Below, in pieces: positions 12,917-25,995 of a stretch of 64,000 nucleotides of DNA. The translations under genes and the position numbers were made by a program. Source of the DNA: Voacanga thouarsii. Lineage: Eukaryota; Streptophyta; Magnoliopsida; Gentianales; Apocynaceae. Location of the stretch: the NCBI GenBank assembly GCA_026120185.1, contig JANUWF010001050.1, positions 372,001 through 436,000 on the forward strand, in the 5' to 3' direction. Within the stretch, counting starts at the first letter, position 1. Every line of letters starts with the position of its first letter. Below the pieces are notes generated by a model. It made no database searches. It was not told the DNA's origin and saw only the letters and a program-made list of their open reading frames with translations.

Positions 12917-13760
12917 ATGTTGGGAAGTTCTTTTAGTCCGAGAGAATAAGCTAACGGGACCAAACTATGTGAACTGGAAGAGGAACCTGGACATAGCGGA
13001 AGAGTACTCATAGCGGAAGAGTATAAGTATGTCCTTTATGAAACCTGCTCTGTTATCGGGGAGGGTTCCACCGCCGAGGAGCGTGAGGCTAAGAAGGCAT
13101 GGAAGAAGGCCGACGAGATGGCTCATTATTACATGTTGGCCTCTATGTCTAATGTGCTCCAATCCAAACATGAGCACATGACCACTGCATATGATATAAC
13201 TCAATCATTAGCCACGATGTTCGCGGATAAGAGCCGGCCCGCAAGGTAGGAGGCTCTTCGAACCATCATTAACACTAAGATGGCTGATGGAGCATCAGTC
13301 AGAAAGTATATGCTCAAGATGATTACTGCTTTCGAGGAGGCAAAAATCTTATGGGCTGTCATTGATCCCGAGAGCTAAGTGGACATGGTTCTCGAATCTC
13401 TACCGGGTTCCTTTACTCAGTTCAAGTTGAACTATAACGTGAACAAGTTGAACATGGGTTTAACTGAGTTGATGAAGGAGCTCCAGATGGCGGAGAAAGT
13501 CATGAAGTCACAATCTAAGACTATGATTACTAAGGTTTCATCTTCTAGAACTGGGCCCAAACCTAGAAAGTTCAAGAAGAAGAAAGGGATTGCAGCGAGC
13601 CAGCCCAAGACCCAGCCCAAAGACAAACCCAAGGGCAAGTACTTCAAGTGTGGACTGAAGGGACACTGGAAAAAGGAGTGTTCGGATCTTCAAGTCAAGA
13701 AAAACTCCACAGGTAATATTCTCTATCTAGAGTCTATATTAATGGTTGGATCAACTTCCA
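12917..13760 (+). pseudogene. Element C gag (copia-type, UBN2-like)
   Basis: This frame encodes the capsid-like gag of a TNT1-type copia element, which packages element RNA. It starts at ATG 12917 after the leader, the same place as in A and D. Typical words are 'YMLASMSNVLQSKHEHM', 'ADKSRPAR' and 'LESLPGSFTQFKLNY', then a Lys-rich stretch and a CCHC knuckle at about 13637-13680. The first Cys of the knuckle is replaced by Tyr ('KYFKCGLKGHWKKEC'). Stops at 13249 (CAG to TAG) and 13377, plus frame changes near the start and a short internal repeat at about 12990-13020, make it a pseudogene. Confidence 0.85.
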
Positions 13761-14990
13761 CTTGGATTGTTGATTCAGGGGCCACTGATCACATCTGTAA
13801 CTCCTGCAGGGGTTTAGAAAGATTAGAAGACTCCAGAAGGGCGAACATGGATTACATATGGAAAATTAAGCACAAGTTTGGGCCATTGCAGTGGGAGAAC
13901 TGGATCTTATTTTTTATTATAATAAAATAATGGTTTTGAAAGACATTTTATATGTACTTGAATTTTGACAGAATTTGATTTCGGTTGCAAAACTAATAAA
14001 TCAAGGATATTCTATATCTTTCTATTCTGGTATTTTTATCAGTAGAGATGGAAAAATTTTATGTATTGAGCACATGTATGAGAATCTATTTTTCTTAAAC
14101 TCTATTAACAATCAATTAAATAACGCTAAATTTGAACCTTTAACAAAGAAGAGAAAGACCAATGTCAATGACTCTTATATTTGGCATCTAAGGTTAGGTC
14201 ATATCAATTCAACCAAGATTCAGAGGTTGATCTATGATGGGCCCTTGGGCTCATTGAGATTGAAAAATTGGCCTCAGTGTAAGTCTTGCCTGATGGAAAA
14301 GATGACCAAAAGGTTATTTGCCCCTAAGACGGATAGAGCCAAGGAGGTATTGAATCTTGTTCACACTGATGTGTGTGGTCCCTTGTCTACACCAGTTAGA
14401 GGAGGTTTTGAGTATTTCTTCACTTTTATGGATAATTGTACAAGGTTTGGTTACGTTTACCTGATGAAATACAAGTCTGACTATTTTGACAAGTTCAAAG
14501 AGTTTACATGCTGAAGTGGAGCGTTGGACAAGTAAATTGATCAAGACCTTACATCGGATTGTGGTGGAGAGTACCTCCTTGGTGAATTTAAAGACTACAT
14601 AGTACATAATGGGATAGTATCCCAACTCTCTGCGCCAGACACACTCCAACAGGACGGAGTAGCTGAGAGAAGGAACAAAACATTGATGGAAATAGTCCGA
14701 AACATGATGTCTCATGCTACTCTTCCAGTATCTTTTTGGGAATATACCCTAAAAATAGCGGCATACATTCTGAACTTGGTGCCTTCCAAGTCAATACCTA
14801 GGTCTCCCTATGAGATGTGGACTGGGCTTAAGCCAAGTCTGAATCATCTCAGGATATGGGGTTGTTCAGCTTATGTACTAGTTAAGGGAGACAAGTTGGA
14901 ACCAATATTAGAATTATGCTATTTTGTTGGGTACCCAAAAGAGACAAATGGTGGTTGCTTTTGTCATCCTAAGGAGTAGAAAGTACTGGT
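13761..14990 (+). pseudogene. Element C protease and integrase
   Basis: This is the copia protease followed by integrase. The protease active site 'WIVDSGATDHI' is intact at about 13763-13795. After a frame change, 13975-14514 (179 codons) contains the GAG-pre-integrase zinc region ('WHLRLGH', 'CKSCLMEK') and the first integrase catalytic Asp in 'HTDVCGPL'. A frameshift near 14515 moves the rest to another frame, where the second Asp region and the Glu-containing 'GVAERRNKT' remain; 14683-14979 carries the C-terminal part ending near 'CYFVGYPKE'. The frame then approaches RT but is interrupted at 15056 by element D. Confidence 0.85.
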
Positions 14991-15055
14991 TAGTACCAAT
15001 GCTAGATACTTAGAGGATAATTAAAGTACTTCCACAAAAGGTTCAACTAGGTTGG

Positions 15056-15428
15056 TGAAAGCATAGAAAACGAAAAACACAGGGCACACAGCGGAAGCAA
15101 AGATAAAAAAAATGGAAAAAAACTAAGAACAGGGGAATCCCGATCATAGTTGGCGCTGGCTCTGACAGCCCTAGCAAGCGCCGGTTGTGCTCTCGCGGGA
15201 TTTCGAGGTTAAATTTTTTTTTTTACCTCTTTTCCTCGTTCTAAAAGTTGGCTGGACAGGAATATGCGCAACTGGGATAGGTGTGTTGGTGGAAGCCTCT
15301 AGTGCGATTCTTGTAATTCTCCTACTCTGTCTTTGCATGTAGGTGAACGCTAATCCCTTGATTTTCCAGTATATGGCCTGCCTAAATCCGTGTGGTAAAC
15401 AACTACAGACTAAGGAACCTTTTTTTCT

Positions 15429-15489
<61 letters not shown>

Positions 15490-16913
15490 GTCTGGCTTTT
15501 TCCAGAGAAGAAGTTGTCTCAAATAGTGTATGTTCTGCCACAACGTTGTTTCCAATCCTCCTGTTTAACCTAAATAAAAACCCTAGGTTAAACTGGATGA
15601 GTCATTGGACTCTTGGTTTAACCTTTTGGGCTTAATTAATTATTCTAATTAGAACCAACTTAATAGCCCAATTAATAATTAATTTTTCAGCTAAAATAAA
15701 CTAGTCCAATTAATAAGTCTATATTAGTTTAGTCCCAGGTTAATCTTTAATTATTCAAACTGCGTCAAAGCCTTGAATAATTGAATAACCCACTAAACTA
15801 ATTTTATTAATTCTCTTTTCATGGACCTTTATTTTATTCTAGCCCAATAATTAAATCAGGTTACTTAAATAAAATAAACTTCATTTAATTTAAGATCAAT
15901 TTCTTAACCCGTATTTAATTAGGACTCACGGTCTATACTGGGGACCAAAAGACACACCGCCTTGACTACTAAAATGACCAAAATACCCTTATCATATAAA
16001 TAGTTGTATTTTGTATTTTAAATATTTCCTAATATCACCATAAGGAAATATTGATCTCAAGGATAGTGCTGTGTTAGCAAAGTCTTCGACCTACAGGTGT
16101 GATGACTAAAATACCCCTCTATACATTACCATACATTCAGAGAGGAAAAAGTGTACTAACACCTCTCTAAATGACATCTACCATCTTTAGGACTCTAGTC
16201 CAATGATCCACGACTTCTTGGATTATTTCTACTTTCCAAGGGAGCTACCCTAAAGCAAACATCCAAGTTATGTTTCCTAGGGCCATGGATATTTAGATCA
16301 TTCAGACAATCACAAGGGGCAATATAATATAGAAACTATCTTGTACAAGTTTGTCTTAACTAACTAGTCACACATACCCAACATGCAAGTATATTGGTCC
16401 TACGATAGAATCTCAACTACAACATATCAAAATATATGCTTCCAACTTCGTCAGACCACCAACTCATATTCAAGTCGTAGAGTACTAGTCCACGCTGTAG
16501 CGGTAGTAGTCTAGGTTTCTACCAAATAGTGCTTTTAGAAATCATTACTACAGGTCATGTTCTACGTATTCGAAATACGCTTATGTCATGAAGTGAGTGG
16601 ACTACTCACTGGCTAAAGGTAAGCCATTTCCCATTTAGAATTCACAACATAATAACCTAGACATGATGAGATTCTCATTCTTATCAATTGATTAAGAACG
16701 AATGTTTATGTGTTAAGTAATCCGTGATCCATACCTTACTGTGAAGACCTCCATTCATATAGACAGCTTACTTAAATATAATGGGTCTTTTCCAAACGTA
16801 ATTGTACACAAATAAAATTGTAAAGTCACAAATAATTTCTGAAAATAAATTCTTTTATTAAAACATTGATTTTTACATCAGAAACCTAGTCTAAGAGGGT
16901 ATACATTCCAACA
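15056..16913 (-). repeat. Element D 3' LTR
   Basis: This LTR of 1,858 bp is written on + as TGAAAGCATAG...CATTCCAACA. It contains the conserved near-palindrome at 16566-16578, a long (GA)n run at about 15431-15488, and the paired GC-rich motif with GCGC(C/T) cores at 15153 and 15178. It is homologous to 24217-25995 and, in inverse orientation, to C's LTRs. Confidence 0.9.
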
Positions 16914-17054
16914 ATCTCATACTTGCACTTTAAGACTAAGTAAGTCCGTAGGTGCCCACCCATATGGCGTCTAAGTGTCTCTTGAAGACTCTCTCAACCA
17001 AAGGCTTGGTGAATGGATCTGCTAGATTGTTCTCGGAGGCAATCTGTTCCACTA
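16914..17054 (-). pseudogene. Element D: polypurine tract and RNase H C-terminus
   Basis: On the minus strand this encodes the last residues of the copia polyprotein ('LADPFTKPLVERVFKRHLD') and then a degenerate polypurine tract (GTATGAGAT) next to the LTR start at 16913. It is separated from the rest of RNase H (from 18801) by the inserted LTR at 17055-18795; the coding frame rejoins when that insert is removed. Confidence 0.85.
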
Positions 17055-18795
17055 TGATAGGGTCTAAATTAGTCATATTTTTCCTAATTATTTGAGACTA
17101 TTTTGTGATACATTTTGTGAAATAACTAGTCATATTCCTTTATATTTGAGATTTTACCTTTGGAAAGGTATTTTGTGTATTATTTCAGATTTTAAGGGTA
17201 AAATAAAGCAAACCGTCACAAAACAGAATGTAGGCGGCGCCAACCTGAAAAGGACAGCCAGCGCCGGTCTTCAACTGGAAAAACAGGGAAGTGCAGAGCA
17301 ATTGGAAGAGCAAAGGAATTGAATGAAACAGGGTAATTGGAATTGGAAACAAAGAAACAATTTTGGCTGGCTTCATCAATTAAGTCGACAGCAAGACAAG
17401 GACAACAACAAAATAAAGAAGCAATTTCAGTAGCAGCTCATTCAGCGGCTCAATTGCAGCCGATTGCCAAGGCAAAACAGAAAAGGAGAAGCACCTTCGG
17501 TGGCTCAAATTGAGTCGATGCAACAAAGATAAAGATTTTGGCAGCTGGACAAATTTTGGACATCTCAATTTTAGCCAATTTCAACAATTCTAATTCAATA
17601 TCAGCCTCATCACTACACGACAAAACAAAATCAAAAGTCCGAATTGAAGTCCAAATCAAATTCTCAACTCAATTTCTCAATTTCAAAGTCAAAGATGGTG
17701 GACCATTAAATTCTCTTAAGTTTTTATTCTTTTTTGGTTTTTGATTATTTTTAGGTAATTACTTCTTCTTTATTTAGGACTCTTTTAGGAATTTTGTAAG
17801 CCTATAAATAAAGGCCAATTTACCCTAGAAAAGGGGGGTGGACAATGTAGAGACTTAGTTATATTTTGGAGTGCATCACTAATATTTTTTCGAAATAAAT
17901 AATTCAAGGAGGATTGTGCAAAAGGGTCTTCAAAGGAAGAAGAAGAAGGCTTGTCTATGAGTATCTATTTCTTTCCTTTGTTTTATTTTTCTTAATAATG
18001 ATATATTAATTGTTTTAGATATTCATGATTTTTAGAGTTATTTGATCTTTTGATTAATTGGTTGTTCTTCTTGGTATTTAATTACTTGGGCGTATTACGA
18101 GATTAATTGATTGTTTCTTTTCATTAGCTTGCTAGACCAAAGAGGTTGATGGTGGTTGCAATTGATTAATTTCATATTTATTGGCTATTAACTTGCTAGA
18201 CCAAAGAGGTTAATTACTGAGGATTAAGTAATTAAATTTTAATTAATATTTGCTAGACCAAAGATTCATTGATTAATTTTATACTTTAAATTTGCTAGAC
18301 CAAGGAAATTTAATTAAGGATTCTGTTTAATGCGTCTTTTGGGTGAATTAGTTAAGACAGACCAAGTGATGCTAATTTATCTAGAGGATAGTGATTTCAT
18401 GGATTGACCATCGAAGTGAATCTACCTTCATCCTTCATGATGCCAAGAGAATAATAGTTTATGATAATGGTTGGATACTTTAAGATCATTTTTGTCTAAA
18501 CAATGGCTTGAGTTACATAATTCTCCATCCTTGACATGTATATATTTTTATTTTTGTTTTGTTTTGTTTTGTTTTATTTTATTTTTTCACTTTGTTGAGT
18601 CGGTTAAATAATGAAAGAAAAGTGATTAATGCATACTTGTTCCTTGAGGATTGACACTCGTTTGAACCCTATGCTATGTTTAATGATGAGTACGCTTGCT
18701 CATATGTGTAATTTGGGTCTAACGTTTTAATGTAAACTTGATTGGGAATGTGCTTAGTTTTTATATGATTTTTATACCCAAATAAATACGCATCA
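17055..18795 (+). repeat. Probable solo LTR (gypsy-like) inside D
   Basis: This insertion of 1,741 bp has LTR-type ends TGATAG...GCATCA, sits inside D's RNase H, and is flanked by CACTA (17050-17054) and CACCA (18796-18800), a 5-bp target duplication with one change. A TATA-like 'cctataaataaagg' at about 17800 suggests + orientation. It has no coding potential beyond short open frames. Around 17233-17267 it has a paired GCGCC motif like those in C and D. The gypsy assignment is from general likeness only; a short non-autonomous element with TG...CA ends is the alternative. Confidence 0.65.
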
Positions 18796-18800
18796 CACCA

Positions 18801-19482
18801 CGACTTCCCGTCTCTGGATGAAATCTCGGATCAGGTGGTACTTCCTCTCGATGTGCTTCCCCTTCTTGTGGTTCCAAGGTTCTTTGGATTGCGATACTGT
18901 TCCAGTGTTGTCGCAATACATCACAATCGGCCTGTCCATGTGTAGCACGACTCCAAGTTCTGATGGGAACTTCTGGAGCCAGACTGCTTCCTTGGATGCC
19001 TTCGAAACTGCCACATACTTAACTTCCATGGTTGAATCAGCAATGCAAGATTGCTTGATACTCCTCCATGAAATAGCTCATCCAGACAAGGTGAAGATAT
19101 ATCCACTAGTGAACTTTCTCTCATCCTTATCCGCTTGGAAGTCTAAGTCTGTGTATCCTGTAGGAACTAAGTCATCAGCCTTATAAACCAGCATATAATT
19201 TCTCGTTCCCTTGAGGTACTTGAGTATATGCTTTACAACTTGGCAATGAATCTTCCCAGGGTTTGACTGATATCTGCTAACCAAGCCTATGACAAAGCAG
19301 ATATCTGACCTAGTACACAGCATGGCGTACATGAGACTTCCCACAGCCGAAGCATAGGGAATCCTACTCATCCTGTCCTTTTCTTCTTTGGACTTAGGAC
19401 AGTCCCTTAAAGAAAATGACAACCCATGTCTGCAAGGAATTAGAGCTCCCTTGCATGAATCCATGCTATACCTGACCGGCAT
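18801..19482 (-). pseudogene. Element D RT C-terminus and RNase H
   Basis: This is the end of reverse transcriptase and the RNase H domain, which degrades the RNA strand during reverse transcription. The frame 19482-19078 includes 'YASAVGSLMYAMLCTRSDI', 'ILKYLKGTRNYML' and 'GYTDLDFQADKDERKFTSGY'. A frame change follows, and 19029-18801 carries 'VKYVAVSKASKEAVWLQ', 'CDNTGTVSQS' and 'HIERKYHLIRDFI'. At the 3' end it is cut by the LTR at 17055-18795. Homologous pieces lie in C (25995-26553) and A (55150-55910). Confidence 0.85.
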
Positions 19483-20500
19483 CTTATCAATGTATGCCGC
19501 TTGGACATTCTCTACTTCCTATTTCTAAGAAGTCTAATCTCGATAATGTAGCTGGCTTCTCCCAAGTCCTTCATACTGAATTGACTAGACAGCTAAACCT
19601 TTGTAGATGATAATGACCCTATATTATTTTCAATGAGTAGAATGTCATTCATATATAAGACAAGAAAAATCACATTAATGCCTTCAAGTTTTCTGTACAC
19701 GCATAGTTCATCCACGTTTTAAATAAAACCATAAGACTTTATAGTTTCGTCAAAATGAATGTTCCATACTCCTGATATCTGCTTAAGTCCATAAATGGAT
19801 TCTTAAGCTTGCAAACTAAATGCTCTTAGCCTTTAGCAACAAAACCTTCCGGTTGGGACATATAGATGTCTTTACTAAGATGGCCATTTAAAAATGCCGT
19901 ATTGACATCCATTTTCCATATCTCGTAGTTATAATGACATGCGATGGCAAGGAGGATATGGATGGACTTAAGCATGGCTATTAGGGAAAAGGTTTCCTCA
20001 TAATCGATTTCCTCTTTTTGAGTATATCCTTTCGCCACAAGCCTAGATTTGAAGGTTTCCACATTCCCATCTACTCCCCTCTTTCTCTTGTATACCTACT
20101 TACACCATATGGGTTTTATCCCTTCAGGTGAAGCTACAAGATCCCAAACCTAATTGAGATACATAGACTCAATCTCGGCTTTCATTGCTTCATGCCACAG
20201 ATTTGCATCGGCATCAGCAATAGCCTCCTCGTATCTAGTGGGGTCTTGTTCCTGATGTTCAGAAACCAGCTCGAAAGCTTTTCCAGTCCACCTCTCCAGA
20301 ACCCTAGACACTCTCCCACTATGACGAGGCTCTATATGTACAGGCTCTTGAGGCTGTGCCTCTTCTTGTTCCACTGTCGGGTCAGAAGAAGTTGCTTTCG
20401 AAGATAACTTCTCCTCCAATTCCAACCTAGTTGAACCTTTCATGGAAATACTTTGATCATCATCTAAGTATCTAGTATTGGTACTAACCAGTACCTTCTG
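19483..20500 (-). pseudogene. Element D reverse transcriptase
   Basis: This is a copia reverse transcriptase. The frame 20443-20150 is the linker before RT ('RHSGRVSRVLERW', 'DPTRYEEAIADADANLWHEAM'), and 20062-19826 is the fingers and palm ('KSRLVAKGYTQKEEIDYEETF', 'MDVNTAFLNGHL'). The catalytic box is at 19640-19651 and reads YMND, so the first catalytic Asp is Asn and the enzyme would be inactive even if the stops were ignored. Several stops replace Trp or Gln codons. It joins the upstream integrase directly. Confidence 0.85.
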
Positions 20501-21541
20501 CTCCTTAGAATAATAAAAGTAACCACCCTTTGTCCCTTTTGGATATCCAACAAAATAGCATAATTCTGATCTTAGTTCTAACTTGTCTCCTTTGACCAGT
20601 ACATAAGCTGGACAACCCTATATCCTAAGATGATTCAGACTTGGTTTACGCCCAATCCACATATTATAAGAAGTCCTAGGTACTGACTTGGAAGGCACCA
20701 AGTTCAGAATATATGTCGATGTTTCCAAGGCATATCTCCAAAAAGACACTAGAAGAGTAGCATAAGATATCATGCTTCGGACCATTTCCATTAATGTCTT
20801 GTTCATTTTCTCAACTACTCTGTTCTGCTGGAGTGTTCTCGACGCAGAGAGCTGGGATACTATCCCATGATGTACCATGTAGTCATTGAATTCACCAAGG
20901 AGGTACTCTCCACCACGTTTCGATCGTAAGGTCTTGATCAATTTACCTGTCCGACACTCCACTTCAGCCTTAAACTCTTTGAACTTGTCAAAAGAGTCAG
21001 ACTTACGTCTTATCAGGTAAATATAACCAGACCTTGTACAATTATCTGTGAAAGTGATGAAGTACTCAAAACCTCTTCTAGCTGGTGTAGACAGGGGACC
21101 ACACACATCAGTGTGAACAAGACTCAATACCTCCTTGGCTCTATCCGCTTTAGGGGCAATTGACCTTTTGGTCATCTTTCCCATCAGGCAGGACTCACAC
21201 TGAGGCCAATTTTTCATTCTCAATAAGCCCAAGGACCCATCATGGATCAACCTCTGAATCCTGGTTGAGTTGATATGACCCAATCTTAGATGCCAAAGAT
21301 AAGAGTCATTGACATTGGTCTTTCTCTTCTTTGTTAAATGTTCAGATTGAGCACTATTTAATTGATTGTTTATAGGGTTTAAGAAAAATAGATTCCCATA
21401 CATGTGCCCAGTACATAATTTTTTTTCATTTCTACTGATAGAAATACCAGAATGGAACGATACAGAATATCCTTGATTTATTAGTTTCACAACCGAAATT
21501 AAATTTTGTCTAAATCCAGGTACATATAAAATATCTTTCAA
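20501..21541 (-). pseudogene. Element D integrase
   Basis: The open frame 21541-20618 (307 codons) covers the end of the protease linker, the GAG-pre-integrase zinc region ('WHLRLGHIN', 'CESCLMGK') and the integrase core. The first catalytic Asp is present in 'HTDVCGPL' and a Glu in 'NRVVEKMNKT', but the second Asp, expected in 'SDRGGE', is Lys ('SKRGGE'). The frame ends at TAG in 'HLRI*GC', where C has TGG (Trp). A similar TAG replaces the same Trp in A at about 46021. Its long uninterrupted frame marks D as relatively young. Confidence 0.88.
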
Positions 21542-22544
21542 AACTACTATTCTATTACAATAAAAAATAAAAATCCAACTCTCCCACTAAAAGGGCCCAA
21601 ACTTGTGCTCCATTTCCCACATGTAGTCCATGTTCGCCTTTCTGGAGTCTTTTAATCTTTCTAGACCCCTGCAAGGAGTTACAGATGTGATTAGTGGCTC
21701 TTGAATCAAGTGGAAGTTGATCCAATCATTGATATAGACTCTAGATAGAAAACATTACCTGTGTGATTTTTCTTGGCTTGAAGATCCAGACACTCCTTTT
21801 TCCAGTGTCCCTTCAATCCACATTTGAAGCACTTGCCATTGGGTTTGTCTTTGGGTTAGCCCATTGCGTTCCCCTTCTTCTTCTTGAACTTTTTGGGCTT
21901 GGGCCCAATTCAAGAAGATGAAGCCTTAGCAATTATAGCCTTAGATTGTGGCTTCATGACCTTCTCCGCCATCTGGAGTTCCTTCATCAACTCAGTCAAA
22001 CCCATGTTCAACTTGTTCATGTTATAGTTCAACTTGAACTGAGTAAAGGAACCCGGTAGAGATTCGAGAACTATGTCTACTTGGCTCTCAGGGTCAATGA
22101 CAGCCCCTAAGATTTCTGCCTCCTCAAAAGCAGTAATCATCTTGAGCATATGTTCTCTAGCTGATGCTCCCTTAGCCATCTTAGTGTTAATGATGGTTCG
22201 AAGAGCCTCCTGCCTTGCGGGCCGGCTCTTATCCGCGAACATCGTGACTAATGATTGAGTTATGTCATACGCAGTGGTCATGTGCTCATGTTTGGACTGG
22301 AGCACATTAGACATGGAGACCAACATGTAACAACGAGTCATTTCGTCGGCCTTCTTCCATGCCTTTCAGCCTCACGCTCCTCGGTGGTAGAACCCTCCCC
22401 GATAACAGGGCAGGTTTCGTAAAGGACATACTACTCTTCCGCTGTGAGTATTATGTCCAGGTTCCTTTTTCAATCTACATAGTTTGGTCTCATTAGCTTA
22501 TTCTCTCGGAGAATAACAGCCAATGGACTAAAAGAACCTTCCAT
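21542..22544 (-). pseudogene. Element D gag and protease
   Basis: The gag starts at ATG 22544 (minus). The frame 22341-21910 holds 'YMLVSMSNVLQSKHEHM', 'ADKSRPARQEAL' and 'LESLPGSFTQFKLNY'. The CCHC knuckle 'CFKCGLKGHWKKEC' is complete at about 21790-21835, unlike in C. In the protease, a deletion of about 8 bp near 21710 removes the residues before the active-site Asp, and the motif reads D-S-R instead of D-S-G. So gag retains recognisable structure while protease is dead. Confidence 0.85.
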
Positions 22545-24216
22545 TATTTCTAAAAAATCGAAAAATAAAAGAAAAAAGATTCAGTTTATGAAAACAAAAC
22601 AAATATGTGCACTTTATCCTTATTATCAAAACTGATAATAATCAATTTGGCTCTTAGAAAAACTGATATAGCTTCTTGGAAAGATTAACAGTTTCCTAAG
22701 CTAAGTGTGTTAACCATCACAAATTAATTTCTATTCTAAGTAATATCTAGAAGATAACTCCATCGAGAGGATGGCCGTTTTCTCTCATTTCCTATGGACA
22801 TACCTCACACTATGACCTCCAACGAGGGGTTGGCCGATCATAGTACGTGCCCCGGATTATAAATTATATTCCTCCATTAGATCTGGATCCTTGTGATATT
22901 CCCATCCTATACGGGTTCACTCCCAGGGTGACGCAAGGGGATCCACGATCTCTAATGAGGATCGTGATGGAAGCCGTGGGGCCGTTGGAACCCCTCTCCT
23001 ACTTAGTCTTTTAAAACAAGGGTTTTCTGAAAAATATCTTTTTGAAAGTTTCCATTAAATTTTTCCCTTAACTCAAAAATAAAATGTCTAAGTCCATAAA
23101 AATCTCTATGTCAAGGCTTATATCATTTGAGAGTTTTTTCCCATGGACTAATTTTATTTAAGTTAAAAACTTAATAATTTCAAAAATTTTCCAATTAAAA
23201 CTTTCTAGAGTCTTTGGTCTCAAGTTTATTTGACAAAATAATTTTTCTTGTGCCAAACTAAAACAAAATGGCTTTCTATTTTAACCTTACAAAAATATTT
23301 AAATCCAATATATTTTCTATGTCAATGATTAAATCCTTTGAGAAAATATCTAAAGATTAATTTTTGTTCAAGTTAAACTAACCATTTAATTTGTAGAAAA
23401 AATATTTTCCTTGTCAAAAACATTCCCAAAGACTTTGGTCTTTGAGAAAATGTACACATAGGTACCAAAAATAAATAGCATACTAGAAAATAGTAGACGT
23501 TTTCATGCTCTTCTATTTTTAAACTTAAGTTCCCAGATAATAGAATTAAACACATTAATTAATTAATGGTCTTATTTAATCATAAAATCCCTTACTAATA
23601 TTTTTCATGCAAAAATATTCCTTGAATATTAACTTCGCCTGGAATGGACCTAAAAAAAAAAAAACCAAGAAAAATTACAAGGAAAAAATTATAAAAAAAA
23701 ATCTCCTTAGTCCACTGCACCCTCCACATTAGATTATGTACCCATCTGCACTATGGTCCACTGCACCCGCCGCACAGAACTAGGACCCACAAGAAACCAG
23801 CGCGCGAACCGGCCTTCCAGACCCTAGCCGGTGCCGGTTCCAACACACCAAGCTGGCGCCGGTTCCAGTCTGGACGCCTGATCCTGCAGTTTTTTTTCTG
23901 CAAATTTCTTCTACGAATTTCCCCTGTTTTTCTGCACAGCTTCCGGCTTCGATGACTCTCCGATTTCAAACCAAATACAATGAAATCAACTAAAACCAAC
24001 AATCGCCTATACCCATAAACATTAGGTTACACGATTTGCTAAGAAAAACAGTAAATTACACATCCCTATACCTCCACCCGCGAGGTTTAACAGAGAATCA
24101 ATCCATACCAAAAACAACGAAAGATGACAATTTTAATCACACATATGTGTCCAGTTTTATTCATCTAGATGCATACTCCCTATATTTTCACAAAATCTTC
24201 ATGCTCAGATATTAAT
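22545..24216 (-). other. Element D primer binding site and leader
   Basis: The primer binding site, next to the 5' LTR at 24201-24216, is decayed: on the minus strand it reads ATTAATATCTGAGC instead of TTGGTATCAGAGC. The leader of 1.6 kb is homologous to that of C. It holds the paired motif 'ccggtgccgg' at 23828 and 'ctggcgccgg' at 23853 (25 bp apart). No gene is seen; an 83-codon open frame at 23751-24002 matches the open frame in C's leader only loosely. Confidence 0.75.
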
Positions 24217-24583
24217 TGAAGGTATAGAAAACGGAAAACATAGGCACACAACGGAAGCGAAGATAAAAAAATTGGAAAAAACTAAGAACAGGGGAATCCC
24301 GATCATAGTCGGCGCCGGCTCCGGTAGCCCTAGTCGGCGCCGATTGTGCTCTGGCAGGACTCTGAGGTTAAATTTTTTTTTATTTCTTTTCCTCGTTCTA
24401 AGAGTTGGCTGGACCACAACCTACGCAACCGGGGTAGGTATGCTGGTGGAAGCCTCTGGTGCGATTCCCGCAAGTCTCTTACTCTGTCTTTGCATATAGG
24501 TGAACATCAATCTCTCGATCTTCCAGTATATGGCTTGCCTAAATCCGTTTGGTGAACAACTACAGACTAAGAAATTTTTTTTT

Positions 24584-24629
<46 letters not shown>

Positions 24630-25995
24630 TCTGGCTTTTCCGAGAGAAGAAGCCGTCTCAGAGAGTGTATGTTCTGCCACAACGTTATTTTCAATCCTCC
24701 TGTTTAACCTAAATAAAAACCCTAGGTTAAACTGAACTGGACCATTGGACTCTTAGTTTAACATTTTGAGCTTAATTAATTATTCTAATTAGAACTAACC
24801 TAATGACCTAATTAATAATTAATTTTCAGCCTAAATAAACTAGTCCAATTAATAAGTTTATATTAGTTTAGTCCCAGGTTAATCTTTAATTATTCAAACT
24901 GGGCTAAAACTCTAAATAATTAATTAACCCACTAAACTAATTTTATTAATTTTCTCTCCACGGATATTTATTTTATTCTAGCCCAATAATTAAATCAGGC
25001 TACTTAAATAAAATAAATTCCATTTAATTTAAGATCAATTCCTTAGCCTGTATTTAATTAGAACTCACGGTCTATACTTGGGACCAAAAGACATACCGCC
25101 TTGACTACTAAAATAACCAAAATACCATTGCCATATAAATAGCTATATTTTGCATTTTAAATATTTCTTAATATCACCATAAGAAAATATTGACCTCAAG
25201 GATAGTTCTGCGTTAGCAAAGTCTTCGACCTACAGGTGTAATGACTAAAATATCCCTCTATACATCGCTGTACATTCAGAGAGGAAGAAGTGTACTAACA
25301 CCTCTCTAAATAACATCTACCATCCTTAGGCCTTTAATCCAATGATCTACGACTTCCTGGATTATTTCCACTTTCCAAGGGAGCTACCCTAAAGCAAACA
25401 TCCAAGTCATGTTCCCAGGGCCCTGGATATTTAGATCATTTAAGCAACCACAAAGGGTGATATAGTATAAAACTATCTTGTACAAGTTTATCTTAACTAA
25501 CTAGTTACACATACCCAACATGCAAGTATATCGGCCTATGATAGAACTATGATAGAACCTCAACTACAGCATATCAAAGTATATGCTTCCAACTTTGTCA
25601 GACCACCAACTCATACTCAAGTCGTAGAGTACTAGTCCACGCTATAGCGGTAGTAGTTTATGTTTCTATCATATAGTACTTTTAGAAACCACTACTACAG
25701 TTCTTGTTCTACGTATTCGAAATACACGCTTATGTCATGATGTGAGTGGACTACTCACTGGCTAAAGGTAAGCCATTTTCTATTTGGAATTCACAACATA
25801 ATAACCTAGACATGATGAGATTCCCATTCTCATCAATCGATTAAGAACGAATATTTATATGTTAAGTAACCCATGATCTATACCTTACTGTGAAAGGCCT
25901 CCATTCACATGGACCACTTACTTAAACACAATGGGTCTTTTTCAAACATAATTGTACATAAATAAAATTGTAAATTCACAAACATTTTCTGAAAA
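24217..25995 (-). repeat. Element D 5' LTR, truncated at its right end
   Basis: Written on + it begins TGAAGGTATAG and matches 15056-16913 until 'ttttctgaaaa' at about 25995, after which the alignment is lost and C's RT sequence begins. The last part (about 60-70 bp, including the TGTTGG terminus) is deleted. It contains the near-palindrome at 25713-25725, a (GA)n run at about 24587-24627, and the paired GC-rich motif with GCGCC cores at 24312 and 24337. Confidence 0.88.

Larger units (their letters stand above)
15056..25995 (-). mobile_element. Element D: copia of the C family, youngest polyprotein
   Basis: This minus-strand copia is inserted into C's pol. Its 3' LTR is at 15056-16913 and its 5' LTR at 24217-25995. 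The left target site is GTTGG (15051-15055); the right one is lost because a deletion removed the last part of the 5' LTR together with part of C. About 9.2 kb of its own sequence is left, and genes read leftward from 22544 to 16960. Its integrase is open for 307 codons, the longest frame in the window, which fits its being the latest of the nested copia elements. A probable solo LTR (17055-18795) splits its RNase H. Confidence 0.88.
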